A stretch of 64,000 nucleotides of DNA from Eonycteris spelaea (GCA_003508835.1 PUFA01000166.1:1288001-1352000); one strand, 5' to 3'; positions 11,421 through 23,745 are shown, counted from the first letter of the stretch. Notes: generated from the letters alone by a model not told the origin. Program-made: numbers and translations.

Positions 11421-12884
11421 GTAGTAGTCCAGCTTGTTATTTTCAAGAAGCTATTTTGAATAATGTGGAGAGTTTGGAGTTAGCCTAATGCAATGGACTA
11501 ACTTAAAGAAAACCTGAGACAAAATCATTAGCACCAAATGTCTTCCCTCTACACACAGCTTCATGAATTCTCACCAGATGCTATGACCTTTGTTTCATGC
11601 CAGCTCTCCTCCACTTTTGAGCCCCCACTCATTCTGTTCCTCCCACCCACAATGTTCTTCCTTTCCCCCTGCCTACCCATTCCACTCTCTAAGACCTAGA
11701 TTACATCCTACTTCTCTATTTATATTTCTCCTTCCTCTGTGCTTCTGTTCACTAGAATTATGATCATTATCACACTTCCATATTTAATTTTTTTTTCTCC
11801 AGATACTTAGTGTGACTTAAATTTACTTTAATGATGAAATTTTTTGAGCTCATAGAAGACTGAAGTATGTGCCTCTAAAATCTTCAAGTCCTCAATAAGG
11901 ACTAGTACTATGTTGGGCTTATAGAGGGTTCTTAGAAAATTTTTGCAGGCTGCTGATTCATCTATGGTGCCAATGTTAGAAAAGGTGAATGAACATTAAG
12001 CAAGGGCAGTTGATATTGTGGGGTGATTTCCAGCAGTGTTTCCTCTTGGAGAAGATTCGAGTTTCAGAACAAGCATAAGACCTTTGTTATGAATCCAAAA
12101 TCTTCTACGGACACTCTGTACAGTTTTTTATTTTTGGCTTATTAGCACGGATTGATGATGATCATTTGCCCAGAAGGTTGGAAAAGATCAGTTTGGAACC
12201 TGTGATCTTTCTCTCTTGAAACCACATGAAGCTCATTTTTGCTTATTGGGTATAGTGATTTGGGACAAAGCCTGTCACTGTCGTTAAAGCTGCCTCTGCC
12301 TCAATTGGACAGATTCCTTTGCTCAAAACAAGCTGCCCCAATCCTAATAGCTTCCTGCTGAGCTGGTCTGACTGCTGCTGCTGTTTCTCAGCAGTGCACA
12401 GCTTTGCCACACTGCTTGAAACTTTGCACCAGGTCATCTTTAAAGCATTTAGCTGCTTTCCCTTGCAGAGTCATGGGCAGGCCTGTCTGTATGACATACT
12501 CTATATCCACTGGCAGATGAAGTCACCAAAAGCAACCCTTATGGAGACTTGCCGAGGAGCCAGAATGAGAAGTAGACTAGCTATAACTCAGCTGGGCATG
12601 CTGAGGATGACAGATGTACTGAGTTGAGGAGCTCCCTGTTGAAGGAGTGGGTAGGCACCATCCTGTAGATTTGGGCAGAAGGCTCCTTCCACTGTCAGGA
12701 AACCCTTGACTTCTCTCAGATGGTGGTCTGAGTGTGTTTCTTCCTCAAATTTATTTAAGCAGTTACTACTAGATGCATTGCCGTGTTTTCCCAAAGACTC
12801 TTTGGTAGAAGGTTCTTATTTGTATCTTTCACAAACACTTTATAGAATGTGGCCATTATGCCTTTGAGATCTGGTATTCAATTC
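11421..12884. other. Unrecognised, probably unique DNA
   Basis: No repeat recognised. At about 12450-12469 a pyrimidine stretch ends in 'ttgcag', an acceptor-like site, followed by an open frame to 12627. There is no clear GT donor at its far side and the peptide is unfamiliar, so no exon is called. Confidence 0.45.
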
Positions 12885-12975
12885 ATTCTAATTCAACAAA
12901 TATTTGTTAAGGGCTTGGTTGCTGGGATAACAACTGAAGAAGATAGATATAGTGTATGTTCTCTGAAATTATAGG
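12885..12975 (-). mobile_element. L2 3'-end fragment, antisense
   Basis: 'attcaacaaatatttgttaa' followed by 'gctgggataacaactgaaga' is the antisense of the L2 3' terminus. Confidence 0.65.
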
Positions 12976-13193
12976 GAAAATTTCTCTCATGTGTTTTAGA
13001 GATTTTAAAATTGCATTTTAATATTTAAATCATTACTTCATCTGGAATTAATTTTGTTATAAGGAACAAAATAAGGATATGATTTTAATAATTTTCTAGA
13101 TGGTGACCCACTTGTGCACTTTTTGAATAAGTCATTCCTTTCCCTCTATGTGCAGTACTACCTTTATTATGGCTGAGTTCTTCCCTTGTGTTA

Positions 13194-14026
13194 TGATGGT
13201 AATTTGTTTTAAATAGAGAATCTTCTTACTATTATTTCAGTGGCAAAAAAATTGTGGTTTCTTGAGTCTCAAAATGAAAATGTTTTATGCAAAAACAATA
13301 CCATACCCCATTGAAATCTATACGATAACTTTAAAAATTAATATTTCGCGATTATAACATAACATGATAAAGGAGTTGATTAACTTTTCTATAGTATGGC
13401 TATATACCTGTACTCGTTCATCTCTTTCATAACTGTTAGATATTGTTATAATCTTAAAATAATCCTTATAAAGTATTCATATAATTCTCAACATTTAAGT
13501 AATTGAATTTTTAGGGTAAAAAGATCAGTGAAATCAGTGTAAATGAAGAGCTTATCACTACTATGTACTAGAGTATTTCAGAGGAAAATCCCATAGAACA
13601 TGCTCCACATACTACTCCAGAAGAGTCTTTCTGTTTCACAGCACTGTTGCTGAGGGAATCTTAATTGATTTTCTTTCTTTTTTAAATTTATTTTTTAAAA
13701 GATTTTTATTAAAATATAGCTAACAATATTATATTAGTTTCAGATGTGCATTATAGTTATTCAACATTTATATACCTAAAGAAGTGATCACCATATGTCC
13801 AGCAACCATCTGGCACTACAATGTGCTCACAATATTATTGACTATATATTCCCTATGTTGTACATGATACCCCATGATTTATTTGTTTTATACCTGAGAG
13901 GATCTTAATTAATCTTAAATACAAATAAAGTCCGGTTTTCACTTAATACTGAATTAAATGAAATTCTTCATAAATCGAACTGTCATTTGAATGGCTATAC
14001 CACAAGATGTGACTGTACTAAATCCA
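13194..14026. mobile_element. Unidentified LTR-like insertion in L1M
   Basis: An 833-bp block splits an L1M relic exactly and is bounded by the same six bases, gtgtta, at 13188-13193 and 14027-14032. It starts TGATGGTAAT and ends TAAATCCA, so it has TG...CA ends, as retroviral LTRs do. An AATAAAG at about 13924 could be a poly(A) signal. Without the later L1 piece inside it, it is about 590 bp. I see no terminal inverted repeats. It may be a diverged LTR or another precise element. Confidence 0.45.
13670..13897 (-). mobile_element. 5'-truncated L1 (3'-UTR only) insertion
   Basis: About 230 bp of antisense L1 3' UTR ('agtttcagatgtgcattata', 'catctggcactacaatgtgc', 'tattccctatgttgtacatg') preceded by a T-rich tail. 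It is flanked by a diverged duplication: 'gaatcttaattgat' at about 13656-13669 and 'ggatcttaattaat' at 13900-13913. It sits inside the 13194-14026 element and is therefore younger than it. Confidence 0.75.
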
Positions 14027-15115
14027 GTGTTATTTGTTCCTGGACTCAGTATCCTGTTTATCTGTCTACTTATTTATGTGTTAATGTCATACTCTTCTAA
14101 TTACTGTAACTTGATAATGTACTTTACTATCAGGTGGAACTAGTCCTCACTCATTACTTCTCTTTTCCCAGAATTTCCTGTTTTATTCCTACATGTTTAT
14201 TTTTCCAGATGAATTTTAGAAACACCTTTATTTGTTATTTTAAAAAATCTACTGATTATTTTAGGTTCGTGGGATCTGTAGCTAGTGAATTAATTTTATT
14301 TTGCTATTGAATCTTTCAGGACAAGAACAAGTTATGGTTTTTTATATTTTTGGTCATTTCACAGAATGTAACAGCTTCACATAATATAATCTTGCATATT
14401 TTTTGTTGTTTATTTCTAGGTCTTTAATTCTTCTAGCTGCTGTTTTAACAGGAACTTTTCTAACTGGTTGCCATGGTTTTTTTGTATACAGAGTGACCAT
14501 TAAGTTTTCTATATTAATTTTGTATCGTTAGCTGAATTATGCTATTGTTTGTTATAAATTTTAAATAGAGTTTCCTACATTTTCCAGTTATACAACCATA
14601 TAATTTTTCAATTAATTTATCACATGTAAGATTAGGAAGTATTAATGTACAAGAGAGATTTTTCTTTTTATCAAGAATGGATTTGAGATTGTATTAAATG
14701 CCTTTTTTTTTGTCTATGAAGACAGTAATATAATTTTTCTTTTTCAGCTTATTTATTTGGTGATTTATATCAAGAAACTCTTAATATTGAACGTTCTTTG
14801 AATTAACTTCACTTTGACATGGTGATTTATTCTTTCAATGTTCCATGTATTCTATTTACCGATGTTTTATTTAGGATTATTGCAAACTCATAAAATACAT
14901 AGGCCTATAGATTTTTTAAGTGTTATCTTTTGGTATTAATCTTATACTAACTTCTTAAAAAATGTTCTGAAATAGTTTAAAGAATACTGTAAATACATAT
15001 GTGAAAGATTGATAAATTCACTCCTGAAACATCTAGGCATCTAATGGTTCTCTAATTTAATGTTCATTATCAATTTATTTTTGCATTAATCTCCTAGTTG
15101 TCTCACATTCAGCTT

Positions 15116-15960
15116 CTAGTAGGTTTTCATTTCAAGAATAAGTAGCTTTTTATTTGTGCACATTTGGATTTTTTTTTTTCTGTTGTCATTATATTTAAAT
15201 GATAGTTGTCTGGTGTGACTAAGACTGCTTGCTGCTCATTCGAGTCTATTATTTCTTCTTCTTGGTTACACACTTCACTAAATTTCCCAGCCTGCCTTGA
15301 AGTTAGGTATGGCCATGTGGCTGGCTGAGTTCTAGACAAAGGAATATGAAAGGAACTGATGTGTACCAATTTTAGGCCTAGTTTTTAAAAACTCTCCTGA
15401 CATTATGAACCACCTTCTGTTCTGGAGACTTAGACAGTCCAGAATGACCAGCTCCTGCTCTCTTAAAGCTTATATTGAGATTTGAGAGAACATGTCGTAA
15501 AGAGAAGGAAAATCTGGCAAGAAAAAAAAGAGCATAGTTGAAACCCAGTAGTATAAACCGTATGCAACATTTAGGAGAAAACATGTGGATTGGTGTGACC
15601 AGGATATAAATGGTGAAAGTGGTGATGAGGTAAGGTGGTGAGAAATGAAGCTGGTGAGGTAGGCAAGAACTAGATAGTGCAAGGCCAGGTAAAGGGGTTG
15701 AGTGTAGTAGTAGTGGTAAAGGCATATTTTCAGGTTATATGGTGTCGATCGTCATTCTGATAGCAATCCAGAGAATAGAATAGACTGGTGCTGGACAAGA
15801 ACTTGGACAACCAGTTAGTAAGTGTCATGGAAAGAGATGCTGAGGGTAGGAGGGCAGTATTGAAAGGAGAGATCATTAATGAGGGTGAGTGTCAGGCTCT
15901 GAGTGTTGGCGAACAATGGTGCCGTCCACTTGGACAGGTTGTAAAGAGACAGCAAGTTTT
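15116..15960. other. Diverged ancient repeats, family unresolved
   Basis: 'tttcccagcctgccttgaag' with 'gtatggccatgtggctggct' (15286-15330) resembles an old mammal-wide interspersed repeat. 15410-15720 resembles the antisense of the old LINE type at 29525-30010 ('aaagcttatattgagat', 'tagtgcaaggccaggtaaag'). I cannot name either family. Confidence 0.4.
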
Positions 15961-17511
15961 ATCCACATCCTAATCTTTGGGATTGAAACATTTTAATTTT
16001 GTCAGTATCCATTAGTTATATGGCTGCTTAACAAAAATTTAGGGGAAAATGCTTGATGATATCTCTAGTTGATGTTGGGCTTTTTCACCATAAATGGTCA
16101 ATTTGTATGAATTTTTCTGATGTCTTTTCTTTTGCCCTTCAGGCAAAATTGAAATACAATACATAGGTTCAATTTGTTTGTTATTTAAAAACATTTTTTC
16201 GTGTTATTGTAATACCTTACTTTAATGAGCCTTCATGTTCCTGTTCACAAATGTTTGTGTTATTTACTTGCAAGTAGAATTGAATAAGCACCATTTCTAA
16301 GTGGATAGTTTATTCCCAGATTTCTTTAGAATTTTAAAAAAGGTGTCAGAGTTGCCAATATAAAATGTTTTCTCTTTTCTATTAATGTCTCTTCACACTT
16401 TATACTACAGGCTGTTATCATTTTTATGGGAAATGAATAGTTATGAATCATAAATCTAATAGCTTAGCATAACAGCAATTGGAATTTCAAAAAAGTACCT
16501 GCCAGAGGCAAAGTAGATACATGTCCAAGTGATCTTTTAGTATTTATAAATTTTAGCAAAGTAAGTTTTTCAGGTATGAGAAAACTTGTCTGTGAAGGCA
16601 ACTTGAATTTGACTCAGAGATTAACAATTTGAGATTTTTTCCTATTTGCTTATCATTAGGTTCAAAAACATACATACAAATAAGGGGAGCATTTATGACT
16701 GAAATTTATCTTTAAAAATTCACATTCACTCAGAATTAACCTCAAATTGTGGTAACTGAAATATTAAAGGCAATTCACAATCCTAAAATTATACACACAG
16801 TATAAAAATTTTCAGGTTCATAACACTTAGATGCAATAAGGCTTTTTTTTGTTCTTAATAAGTCTCATGCTGAAAAATATGTAGGATGGTATTTTCCATT
16901 AGTGTTTGTTTTTAAACATAATTCTATGTCCTTTCCCTATTTTGAACTATCTGAAGTTATTAAAAATACTTATAATTTCATTTAGAACTTTACACATTTT
17001 TTTTCATTCTTCACATCTTGAGTTTAGAGATTTACTGAATTATGTACTAGGCTAGCACTTCTTAATTGTTTTTTTTTTTTTTTTTTTGCCAAAAGTAGCT
17101 TTTTTTTTTTTGAAGATTTCTTAAACTAAATGTTTACTTTTCATAGCATAGTTCCATAATTCCTAGGTAATCTTTCATGTGTGCTAGGCAAAATAAATCT
17201 TCAATTTCACTAAAACACAATTCTGATTTTGGTTGGTGACATTCTTTCCTTGCCAAATTTTTCATATTTAGGACTATGAATTTTTTTCCATAACACCATC
17301 TGTCTACTCTTTTATCTTCTTTGAAACTGCCAGCATTCTTAGGCTAATGTGTAGGGAAGTGAGGCATATTACAGGAAACAAATGTGTGCTCTGAGACTTT
17401 TAAACCAGACTATATGGTTAAGGATGTCAAACTGATTTTATACTAGACAGCAGCATTAAAGCAAACTTCCCTTTCTCATTTTCAATGTCATTCCTCCAAA
17501 TCTTTTTTTTT
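15961..17511. other. AT-rich unrecognised DNA with poly(T) runs
   Basis: No repeat family recognised over about 1.5 kb. Two poly(T) runs (17069-17087 and 17100-17111) flank the 12 bases 'gccaaaagtagc'. No coding signal. Confidence 0.45.
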
Positions 17512-17530
17512 AGTGCATTACTTTTAAAAA
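17512..17530. repeat. Target-site duplication, left copy, of L1 #1
   Basis: 'agtgcattacttttaaaaa' here matches 'agtgtattactttaaaaa' at 22206-22223 with one substitution and one missing T, defining the ends of the L1 insertion between them. Confidence 0.8.
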
Positions 17531-18184
17531 TATATATATTTTTTAATTTTTCAATTATAGTTGACATGATATATTAATTTCAGGTGTATAACACAGTGAT
17601 TAGATATTTATATAACTTAAGAAATCAATCTAATACCCATCTGACATCATACATAGTTATTATAATACTACTACCTCTATTTCTCAGGCTGTGCTCTACT
17701 TCCCCATGACTATTTTGTAACTACCAATTTGTACCTCTTAATCCCCTCCCTCCCCCTTTAGCCTCCTCTCAAACTCACCTCTCAATCAGCAACTATCAAA
17801 ATACTCTCTGTATCCATGAGCTTGTTTCTGTTTTGGCTGTTTGTTTATCCTGTTCTCTACATTCCACATATGAATTCAATTATATGACATTTGTTTTTCT
17901 CTATCTGAGTTACTCCACTCAGCATAATCCCTCTACGTCCATCCCTGTTGTTGATGGCAAGATTTCATTCTTTTTTATGGCTAAATAATACTCCGTTGTA
18001 TATATGTACCACCTCTTCTTTATTCATTCATTCATTCATTGATGAAAACTAAGGTTACTTCCATATTTCTTATTCTAAACAATGCTGTAATGTATGTATG
18101 GATACACATGTCCCTTTGCAGTAGTGTTTTGGGTTTCTATAGTTAAATACCCAGAAGTGGGATTACTTCTTTGTCTATTGTTAT

Positions 18185-18451
18185 TGGCTTTGTTTTAAAG
18201 TCTATTTAAAGTCTGGTATAGGTATTGCTGTTTTTTTCATTTCCATTTTCATGAAATAACCATTTCCACCCCTTTACTTTCAGTCTATGTCTGTCTTTCT
18301 ATCTGAAGTGAATCTCTTGTAGGTAGCATATGGAAGGGTCTTGTTTTCTTATCCATTTGGCCACCCTATGTCTTTTGATTGAAGCATATAATCCATTTAC
18401 ATTTAAAGTAATTTTTGATAGATATGTTGTTAATGCTATTTTATTATTCAT
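18185..18451 (-). pseudogene. L1 #1 ORF2 N-terminal endonuclease fragment
   Basis: Reading from a Met at 18451 on the minus strand, the product has the L1 AP-like endonuclease start: ALTTYLSKITLNVNGL, then KRHRVAKWIRKQDPSICYLQE with the catalytic-region Gln-Glu near its end ('LQEIHFR'; the family usually has QETH). It breaks off after about 90 residues at the internal deletion, so the rest of the nuclease, the RT and most of the C-terminus are absent. Confidence 0.85.
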
Positions 18452-18495
18452 ATCTTTGATCTTTTCTTTTCTTTTTACTTCTTGAAGAAGTCTCA

Positions 18496-19378
18496 CTAAC
18501 ATTCCCCGTAATACTGGCTTGGTAATGTGAGCTCTTTTAGTTTATTCTTGTCTAAGAAGCTCTTTATCTGTCCTTTGATTCTAAATAATAGCCTTGCTGG
18601 GTAGAGTAATCTTGGTTGTAGGCCCTTGCTTTTCATCACTTTGAATATTTCTTGCCAGTCCTTTTTGGCCTGTAAAATTTCTGATGAGAAATCAACTGAC
18701 AATCAACTGGGTGCTCCCTTGTAGGTAACTAACTGCTTTTCTCTTGCCACTTTTAGAATTCTCTCTTTGTCTTTAATCTTTGGCATTTTAATTATGATGT
18801 GTTTTGGTGTGGGTCTCTTTGGGTTCATCTTGTTTGGGACTCTGCGTTTCTTGGGCTTGGATGTCTATCTCTTTCACCAGATTAAGAAAGTTTTTCATCA
18901 TTATTTCTTGAAATAGGTTTTCAATTCCTTGCTCTCTCTTCTGCTTCTGGTACTGCTATGATGCAAATGTTACTATGCTTGATATCTCAGAGGCCCCTTA
19001 AATTATCCTCATTTTTTTGGATTCTTTTTTGTTGTTGTTGTTGTGTTGCTGTTCTGATTGGGTGTTTTTCTGCTACCTTATCTTCTAAATTGCCGATTTG
19101 ATCCTCTGCTTCATTTAACCTACTGTTGATTCCCTCTAATGTGTTCTTTCAGTTATTGTGTTCTTCAGTTCTGACTGGTTCTTTTTATGTTTTTTTTTTT
19201 AAATCTCTATTTTTATGTTTTATTTCTCTTTGTTGAAGATATCACTGAGCATCATTATAACCGGTGTTTTGAACCCTGCATCTGGTAGAGTTCACTGTCT
19301 TATCTTCTTTTTGTTTAGCTCTTTTTCTGGAACTTTGTTCTGTACTTTTATTTGGGACATGTTTCTTTGTCTCCTCAT
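18496..19378 (-). pseudogene. L1 #1 ORF1 (RNA-binding protein) relic
   Basis: ORF1 encodes the trimeric RNA chaperone of the L1 particle. The likely start is ATG at 19378, reading MRRQRNMSQ, a typical laurasiatherian ORF1 beginning. The C-terminal end is recognisable from 18702 downwards (QEIFKVMKSKGLQPRLLYPA, then IKGQIKSFLDKNKLKEL). Stops occur early (about residue 29) and between the recognisable parts, so it is dead. About 45 bases separate its end from the ORF2 start. Confidence 0.8.
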
Positions 19379-20213
19379 TTTGGCTGCCTCCCTGTGTTTG
19401 TTTCTATGTATTTGGTAGGGCTACTATGTCTCCTGGTTTTGGTAGAGTGGCCTTATATAGTAGGTGTCCTGTGAGGCCCAGTAGTGCCGACTCTGTTGTC
19501 ACCAGAGCCAGGTGTTCCAGGTGTGTTCCTTGTGTGGGTTGTATGTGTCCTCCTGTTATAGTTGAGCCCTGGTTGCTGTTGGCACGTCAATGGAAGGAAT
19601 TGAACTTCAGGCTAATTAGTTGTGAGTACTGGTGGTGAGAGGCTGACTCTATGGAGAAGGATTCACTTTAGTGGGGCTCTGGTGCCCTGGTGTCTTTCGT
19701 AGAGGTGGTTGGGTGGTGCTCTGGTGTGGTCTGAAGCTGGCCACCAGGTGTAACAGTTCTGGGGCCTCTTGCGAGGAGCTCTGTTGCAGGTCAGAGTAAG
19801 CTGCTGCCCATGTCCTGCTGAAGGCTACTTGGAATGAGCTACAAAGTGACCTTCAGATGGTTGCCACTTGCTCTGGGCTTGATTGGAGGTGCTTGAGAGA
19901 GGCCAAGCTGTGAACCGAGGCTGGCTGTCACTAGTGCCAGGCTTGGGCTGCTCAGCAAGTGGTATGGGGAACACTGAGGCCAGATGCTGTTTGCCTGGCA
20001 CTTGTGAACCTTTAAGAGATTTTAAGAAAGTTTGAAGCATGAGCTAAAACAGGCCATTTGTATGGTAAAGCCACTAGAAGTGGCTTGGGTGGACCTGCAA
20101 GTTGGGTGGGATAGGATGAATGGGTTAGCCAGGTCAATGTAGACTAAGGTATGGTAGCTACCTAAATCTGCAAGCCGCATTGGGTGAGGGCTAAACAAAG
20201 GCACAATGGTGTC

Positions 20214-20226
20214 TGTCAGCACTTCT
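20214..20226. repeat. Target-site duplication, left copy, of L1 #2
   Basis: 'tgtcagcacttct' here and 'tgtcagcactact' at 21622-21634 differ by one base and bracket the nested L1. Confidence 0.75.
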
Positions 20227-21621
20227 TCTTTTTTTAATTCTTATTTTTCAATTAGAGTTTACATTCAATATTTTTTTATTTTAGTTTCACGTGTACAGCA
20301 TAGTGGTTAGACATTTACATAATTTAGGAAGTGATTCCCCCAATTAGTCTGGTACCCACCTGGCACTACACATGGTTATTACAATGTTATTCACTATATT
20401 GTCTATGCCGTAATTTACATCACTGTGACTATTTTGTAACTACCTATTTGTACTCCTTCATCTCTTCATCTTTTTCACCCAGCCTCCCAATACTCCCTTC
20501 CATCTGGGAATCACCAGTTTATTCTCTGTATCTATGAGGCTGTTTCTGTTTTGTTTGTTAGTTTATTTTGTCCTTTAGATTCCACATGTAAGTGAAATCA
20601 TACGCTATTTGTCTTTCTCTGCCTGACTTATTTCACTTAGCATAGTACTCTTTAGGTCCATTCATGTTGTTGCAGATAACAAAATTTCACTTTTTTTATG
20701 GCTGAGTAATATTCCATTGTATATATGTACCACCTCTTCTTTTTTCAATTGTCTATGGATGGATACTTAGGTTGCTTCCATATCTTGGGCTATTGTGAAT
20801 AGTGCTTCAGTGAACATAATGGTGCATATATCTTTTTGAATTAATGTTTTGATTTTCTTTTGATAAATACCTAGAAGTGCAGTTGCTGGGTGATACATAA
20901 GGTAGTTCTATTTTTAATTTTTGAGGAACCCGTAGACTGTTTTCCATAGTCGCTATATCCATTTGCAATCCCACCAACAGTGCACTAGTATTCTCTTTTC
21001 TCCACATTCCTGCCAACACTTGTTGTTTTTTGATTTATTGACAATAGCCATTCTGACAGGAATGAAGTGATATCTCATTGTGATTTTAATTTGCATTTTT
21101 CTGATGATTAGTGATATTGAGCACCTTTTTATATCTTTTGGCCACCTGTATGCCCTCTTTGGAGAAATGCCTATTTAGGCTCTCTGCTCATTTTTTAATT
21201 GAATTGTTTGTTTGTTTGTTTTTGGTGTTTTGTTGTATGAGTTTTTGAATGAATTTTGGACATTAACCACTTATCAAATGTATCATAGGCAAATCTCTAC
21301 TCCCATTTAGTAGATTGTCTTTTCATTTTGTCAATGATTTCCTTCACTGTGCAAAAACTTTTTAGTTTGATATAGCCCTATTTGCTTATTTTGTCTTTTG
21401 TTTCCTTTGCCTGAGAAGATATATTGGAAAAAATATTACTAAGAGCAGTCTCAGAAAGTTTACTGCCTTTGTTTTCTTCTCGGAGTTTTTTGGTTTTGGG
21501 TTTTACATTTAAGTCTAATCCATTTTGAGTTTATTTTTGTTTGTGGTGTAAGAAGGTGGTCTGGTTTTATTTCCTTTGCATGTATCTGTCTGGTTTTCAG
21601 ATTGTTGTGTTTGTTTGGGGT
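20227..21621 (-). mobile_element. L1 #2: 5'-truncated, nested in L1 #1
   Basis: A T-rich tail, 3' UTR ('agtttcacgtgtacagcata', 'gtacccacctggcactacac') and the ORF2 C-terminal third ('ccattgtatatatgtaccac', 'ccaccaacagtgcactag', 'tgtcttttcattttgtcaat') run continuously for about 1.4 kb. It lies in the L1 #1 5' UTR with its own target duplication, so it inserted later. Confidence 0.8.
20690..21610 (-). pseudogene. L1 #2 ORF2 C-terminal relic
   Basis: In sense the region encodes the C-terminal part of ORF2. The stretch QTKINSKWI near 21590 matches the conserved 'TPYTKINSKWIKDL' block, and the cysteine-rich tail region follows towards 20690. Several stops and frameshifts are present. No function expected. 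Confidence 0.75.
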
Positions 21622-22205
21622 TGTCAGCACTACTGTATGGGAAAAAGCTGCCCCTCCAGCCTTTGCTGTGAAGCTAGACAATTCAGTTCCTCTCTGTATG
21701 TCTCTGGTGCCCTTCAAGCTGCTGCCCCAGTACTGGAGCTCAGAGAGAGTGAGTCCATCAGCGAGTAAGTCTGTGTGTGGGTCCTTTAAGAGGAATGCCT
21801 GGGACTCCAGCAGCCCTCTGTCTCAGCTACATTCTCTGCTGGTTTACACAAGAAGTTATGGAGACCTCTCTTTATGGCACTAGAATTCTGGTCTAGAGCA
21901 CCTTGTGTGGGGCTAAGACCTCTTCCTCTCAGGGAGACATCCACAGCTGAGATACCCCTCCCTATTTTTAACTACCACATGTAGCTTCTTTCATGTCTCT
22001 GCCCCTCCTACCAGTCTCTTGAAGCTTCTTATGTATGTCTTTAGTTAAAAGACTTCTGGAGTCAGCTAGACGTTCAACTCTATGATGCCTATGATGGCAA
22101 CTCTATGATGGTTGTTCTGTAGTTTAGTTATAATTTTGTTGTGGTTGTGAGAGGAGGCAAGGACAGTGTTTTGCTACTCTGCCATTTTGACTAGAACTCT
22201 CCCTG

Positions 22206-22223
22206 AGTGTATTACTTTAAAAA
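22206..22223. repeat. Target-site duplication, right copy, of L1 #1
   Basis: 'agtgtattactttaaaaa' pairs with 17512-17530. It directly follows the L1 #1 5' terminus and adjoins the T-rich end of an older L1M. Confidence 0.8.
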
Positions 22224-22226
22224 GCA

Positions 22227-23745
22227 TTTTTTATTTTGAGATAATTAAAGATTTACATGCAGTTGTAATAAGTAATACAGAAAGATTCTAACTACATTTA
22301 ATTTCCCTTCAGTGATAACATCCCCCCAGTGATAAACTGTAGTACAATATCACAACGAAGAGATTGACATTGATACAATTCACAAATCTTATTTAGATTC
22401 CCTGATTTTACATCTACTCTTATACTATATGTACATATGTTCTACAGTTTTATCTCATGTAGTTTTCTGACCTACTACCACAGTTGAGAAGTTGAGATAT
22501 TACCATTCTGTCACCACAAAGACCCCCTTGTGTGCCCTTTTTTATTTCTGTCTTACACCCTCAATCACTAATACCAAGGAATCATTATAATCAAAATGAT
22601 CTGCAATCATTTAGAAAATTTTGTGATTTCCAAGATGTTATATAAATGGAGTTAAACAGATGTAATTGGCTTTTTTCACTCATCCCAATTCCCTAGAGAC
22701 TCATCCAGATTGTTATATGTATCAATAATTCAGTCCTTTTCATTGTTGAGTAGTATTCTGTGGTAAGATGTATCATAGATTATTCATTCATTCATCGAAG
22801 AACACAAAAGTTGTTTCCAGATTTGGGCTATTATAAAAAGAGCTCCTGTGAACATTTGTATACAGGTTTTTATGTCAACATAATTTTCATTGTGATAAAT
22901 GCCCAAGAGTGCAATTGCTGGATTGCATGGTAATTGAATATTTAGTTTTATAAGAATTCCCAAACTATTTGCCAGAGTGGCTATACTATATTTTTATTAT
23001 TATTATTTCTATCAGCAATGTGTGAGTTTTTCTGCATTTTGCCAGTATTTGGTGTTGTTACTAATTTTTTATATTAGCCATTTAGATAACTATGATTGGT
23101 GATTTGTGTGAACTTGCTTTTTGGATCATTGATTTCTGTACTTTTTTTCTGCTTTTGATTTCATTGAAATCTGCTCTTGTCTTTATTATTTTCTTCATTC
23201 TGTTTGTTTTAGGTTTACTTTGCTCTTTTTCCCCCCTAGTTTCTTGAGGTAGGAATTTATGCTATTGATTCGAGACTATTCTTCTTTTCCAATATAAGCA
23301 TTTAGTGCTATAAATTTCCCTTTCAGCACTTTTAGCACATCTCACTTATTTTTGATGTTTTATTTTTTTCAGTTTAATATATTTAAAATTTTTTCTGAGC
23401 TTTCTTATTTGACCAATGGATTATTTAGAAATGAGTTGTTTAATTTCCAAATGTTGAGATTGTCCCAATGTCTTTTACAATTGATTTTTGTTTGATTTCA
23501 TTATGGTCAAAGAACTATATATGATTTCCATAACATTTAATTTGCTAAGGTTTGTTTTATGGATGAGGACATGGCCTATCTTGGCAAATGTTTTATAACT
23601 GCTTGGAATAAAATATGTATTCTGCTATTATTGAGTGAATTGTTCTCTATATGTTTTTAGGTTTTATTGGTTAATTGTGTTGTTCAGTCTATACCTTGCT
23701 GATTTTCTATCTAATAGTTCTATCATGTACTGAGAGTGAGATGTA
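22227..23745 (-). mobile_element. L1M relic, antisense
   Basis: 3' UTR ('gtagtacaatatcacaacga', 'gacattgatacaattcacaa'), ORF2 C-terminus ('aatgcccaagagtgcaattg', 'tttgccagagtggctatact') to about 23110, then a jump to more N-terminal ORF2 ('ttgaggtaggaatttatgct', 'tattctgctattattgagtg') to about 23745. It carries an internal deletion or is two adjacent fragments. Confidence 0.75.

Larger units (their letters stand above)
12985..15115 (-). mobile_element. L1M ORF2 relic, antisense, interrupted
   Basis: Left arm 12985-13193 and right arm 14033-15115 are neighbouring parts of an antisense L1M ORF2 ('catctggaattaattttgtt' on the left, 'gttcctggactcagtatcct' on the right). They are separated by a precise insertion flanked by 'gtgtta' on both sides. 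The right arm runs through the reverse-transcriptase region ('ttatcaagaatggatttgag'). Confidence 0.7.
17531..22205 (-). mobile_element. L1 #1: both ends intact, RT region deleted
   Basis: Minus-strand L1 bounded by target-site duplications. On the plus strand it reads 3' UTR (17540-17930), the ORF2 C-terminal end (to about 18170), then jumps straight to the N-terminal endonuclease part of ORF2 (18185-18451), ORF1 (to 19378) and a long GC-richer 5' UTR. The 5' terminus at 22181-22189 reads, in sense, CAAAATGGC, like the YY1-type motif at L1 5' ends. The central ORF2, including reverse transcriptase, is missing. A second L1 (20227-21621) lies in the 5' UTR. Without it the element is about 3.3 kb against the usual 6 kb or more. 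Confidence 0.85.

Noticed and set aside
12319..12627. 102-codon frame preceded by an acceptor-like 'ctttcccttgcag' at about 12469
   Set aside because: No matching donor site, no recognisable protein similarity, and no second exon in the neighbourhood with compatible features.
21460..21883. Frames of 75-93 codons on the plus strand and 85 on the minus strand
   Set aside because: The minus frame is L1 ORF2 C-terminus; the plus frames are antisense to L1 #2 and the L1 #1 5' UTR.
17531..22205. Interpretation as two separate tandem L1 insertions
   Set aside because: The outer duplication (17512-17530/22206-22223) and inner duplication (20214-20226/21622-21634) fit nesting better.
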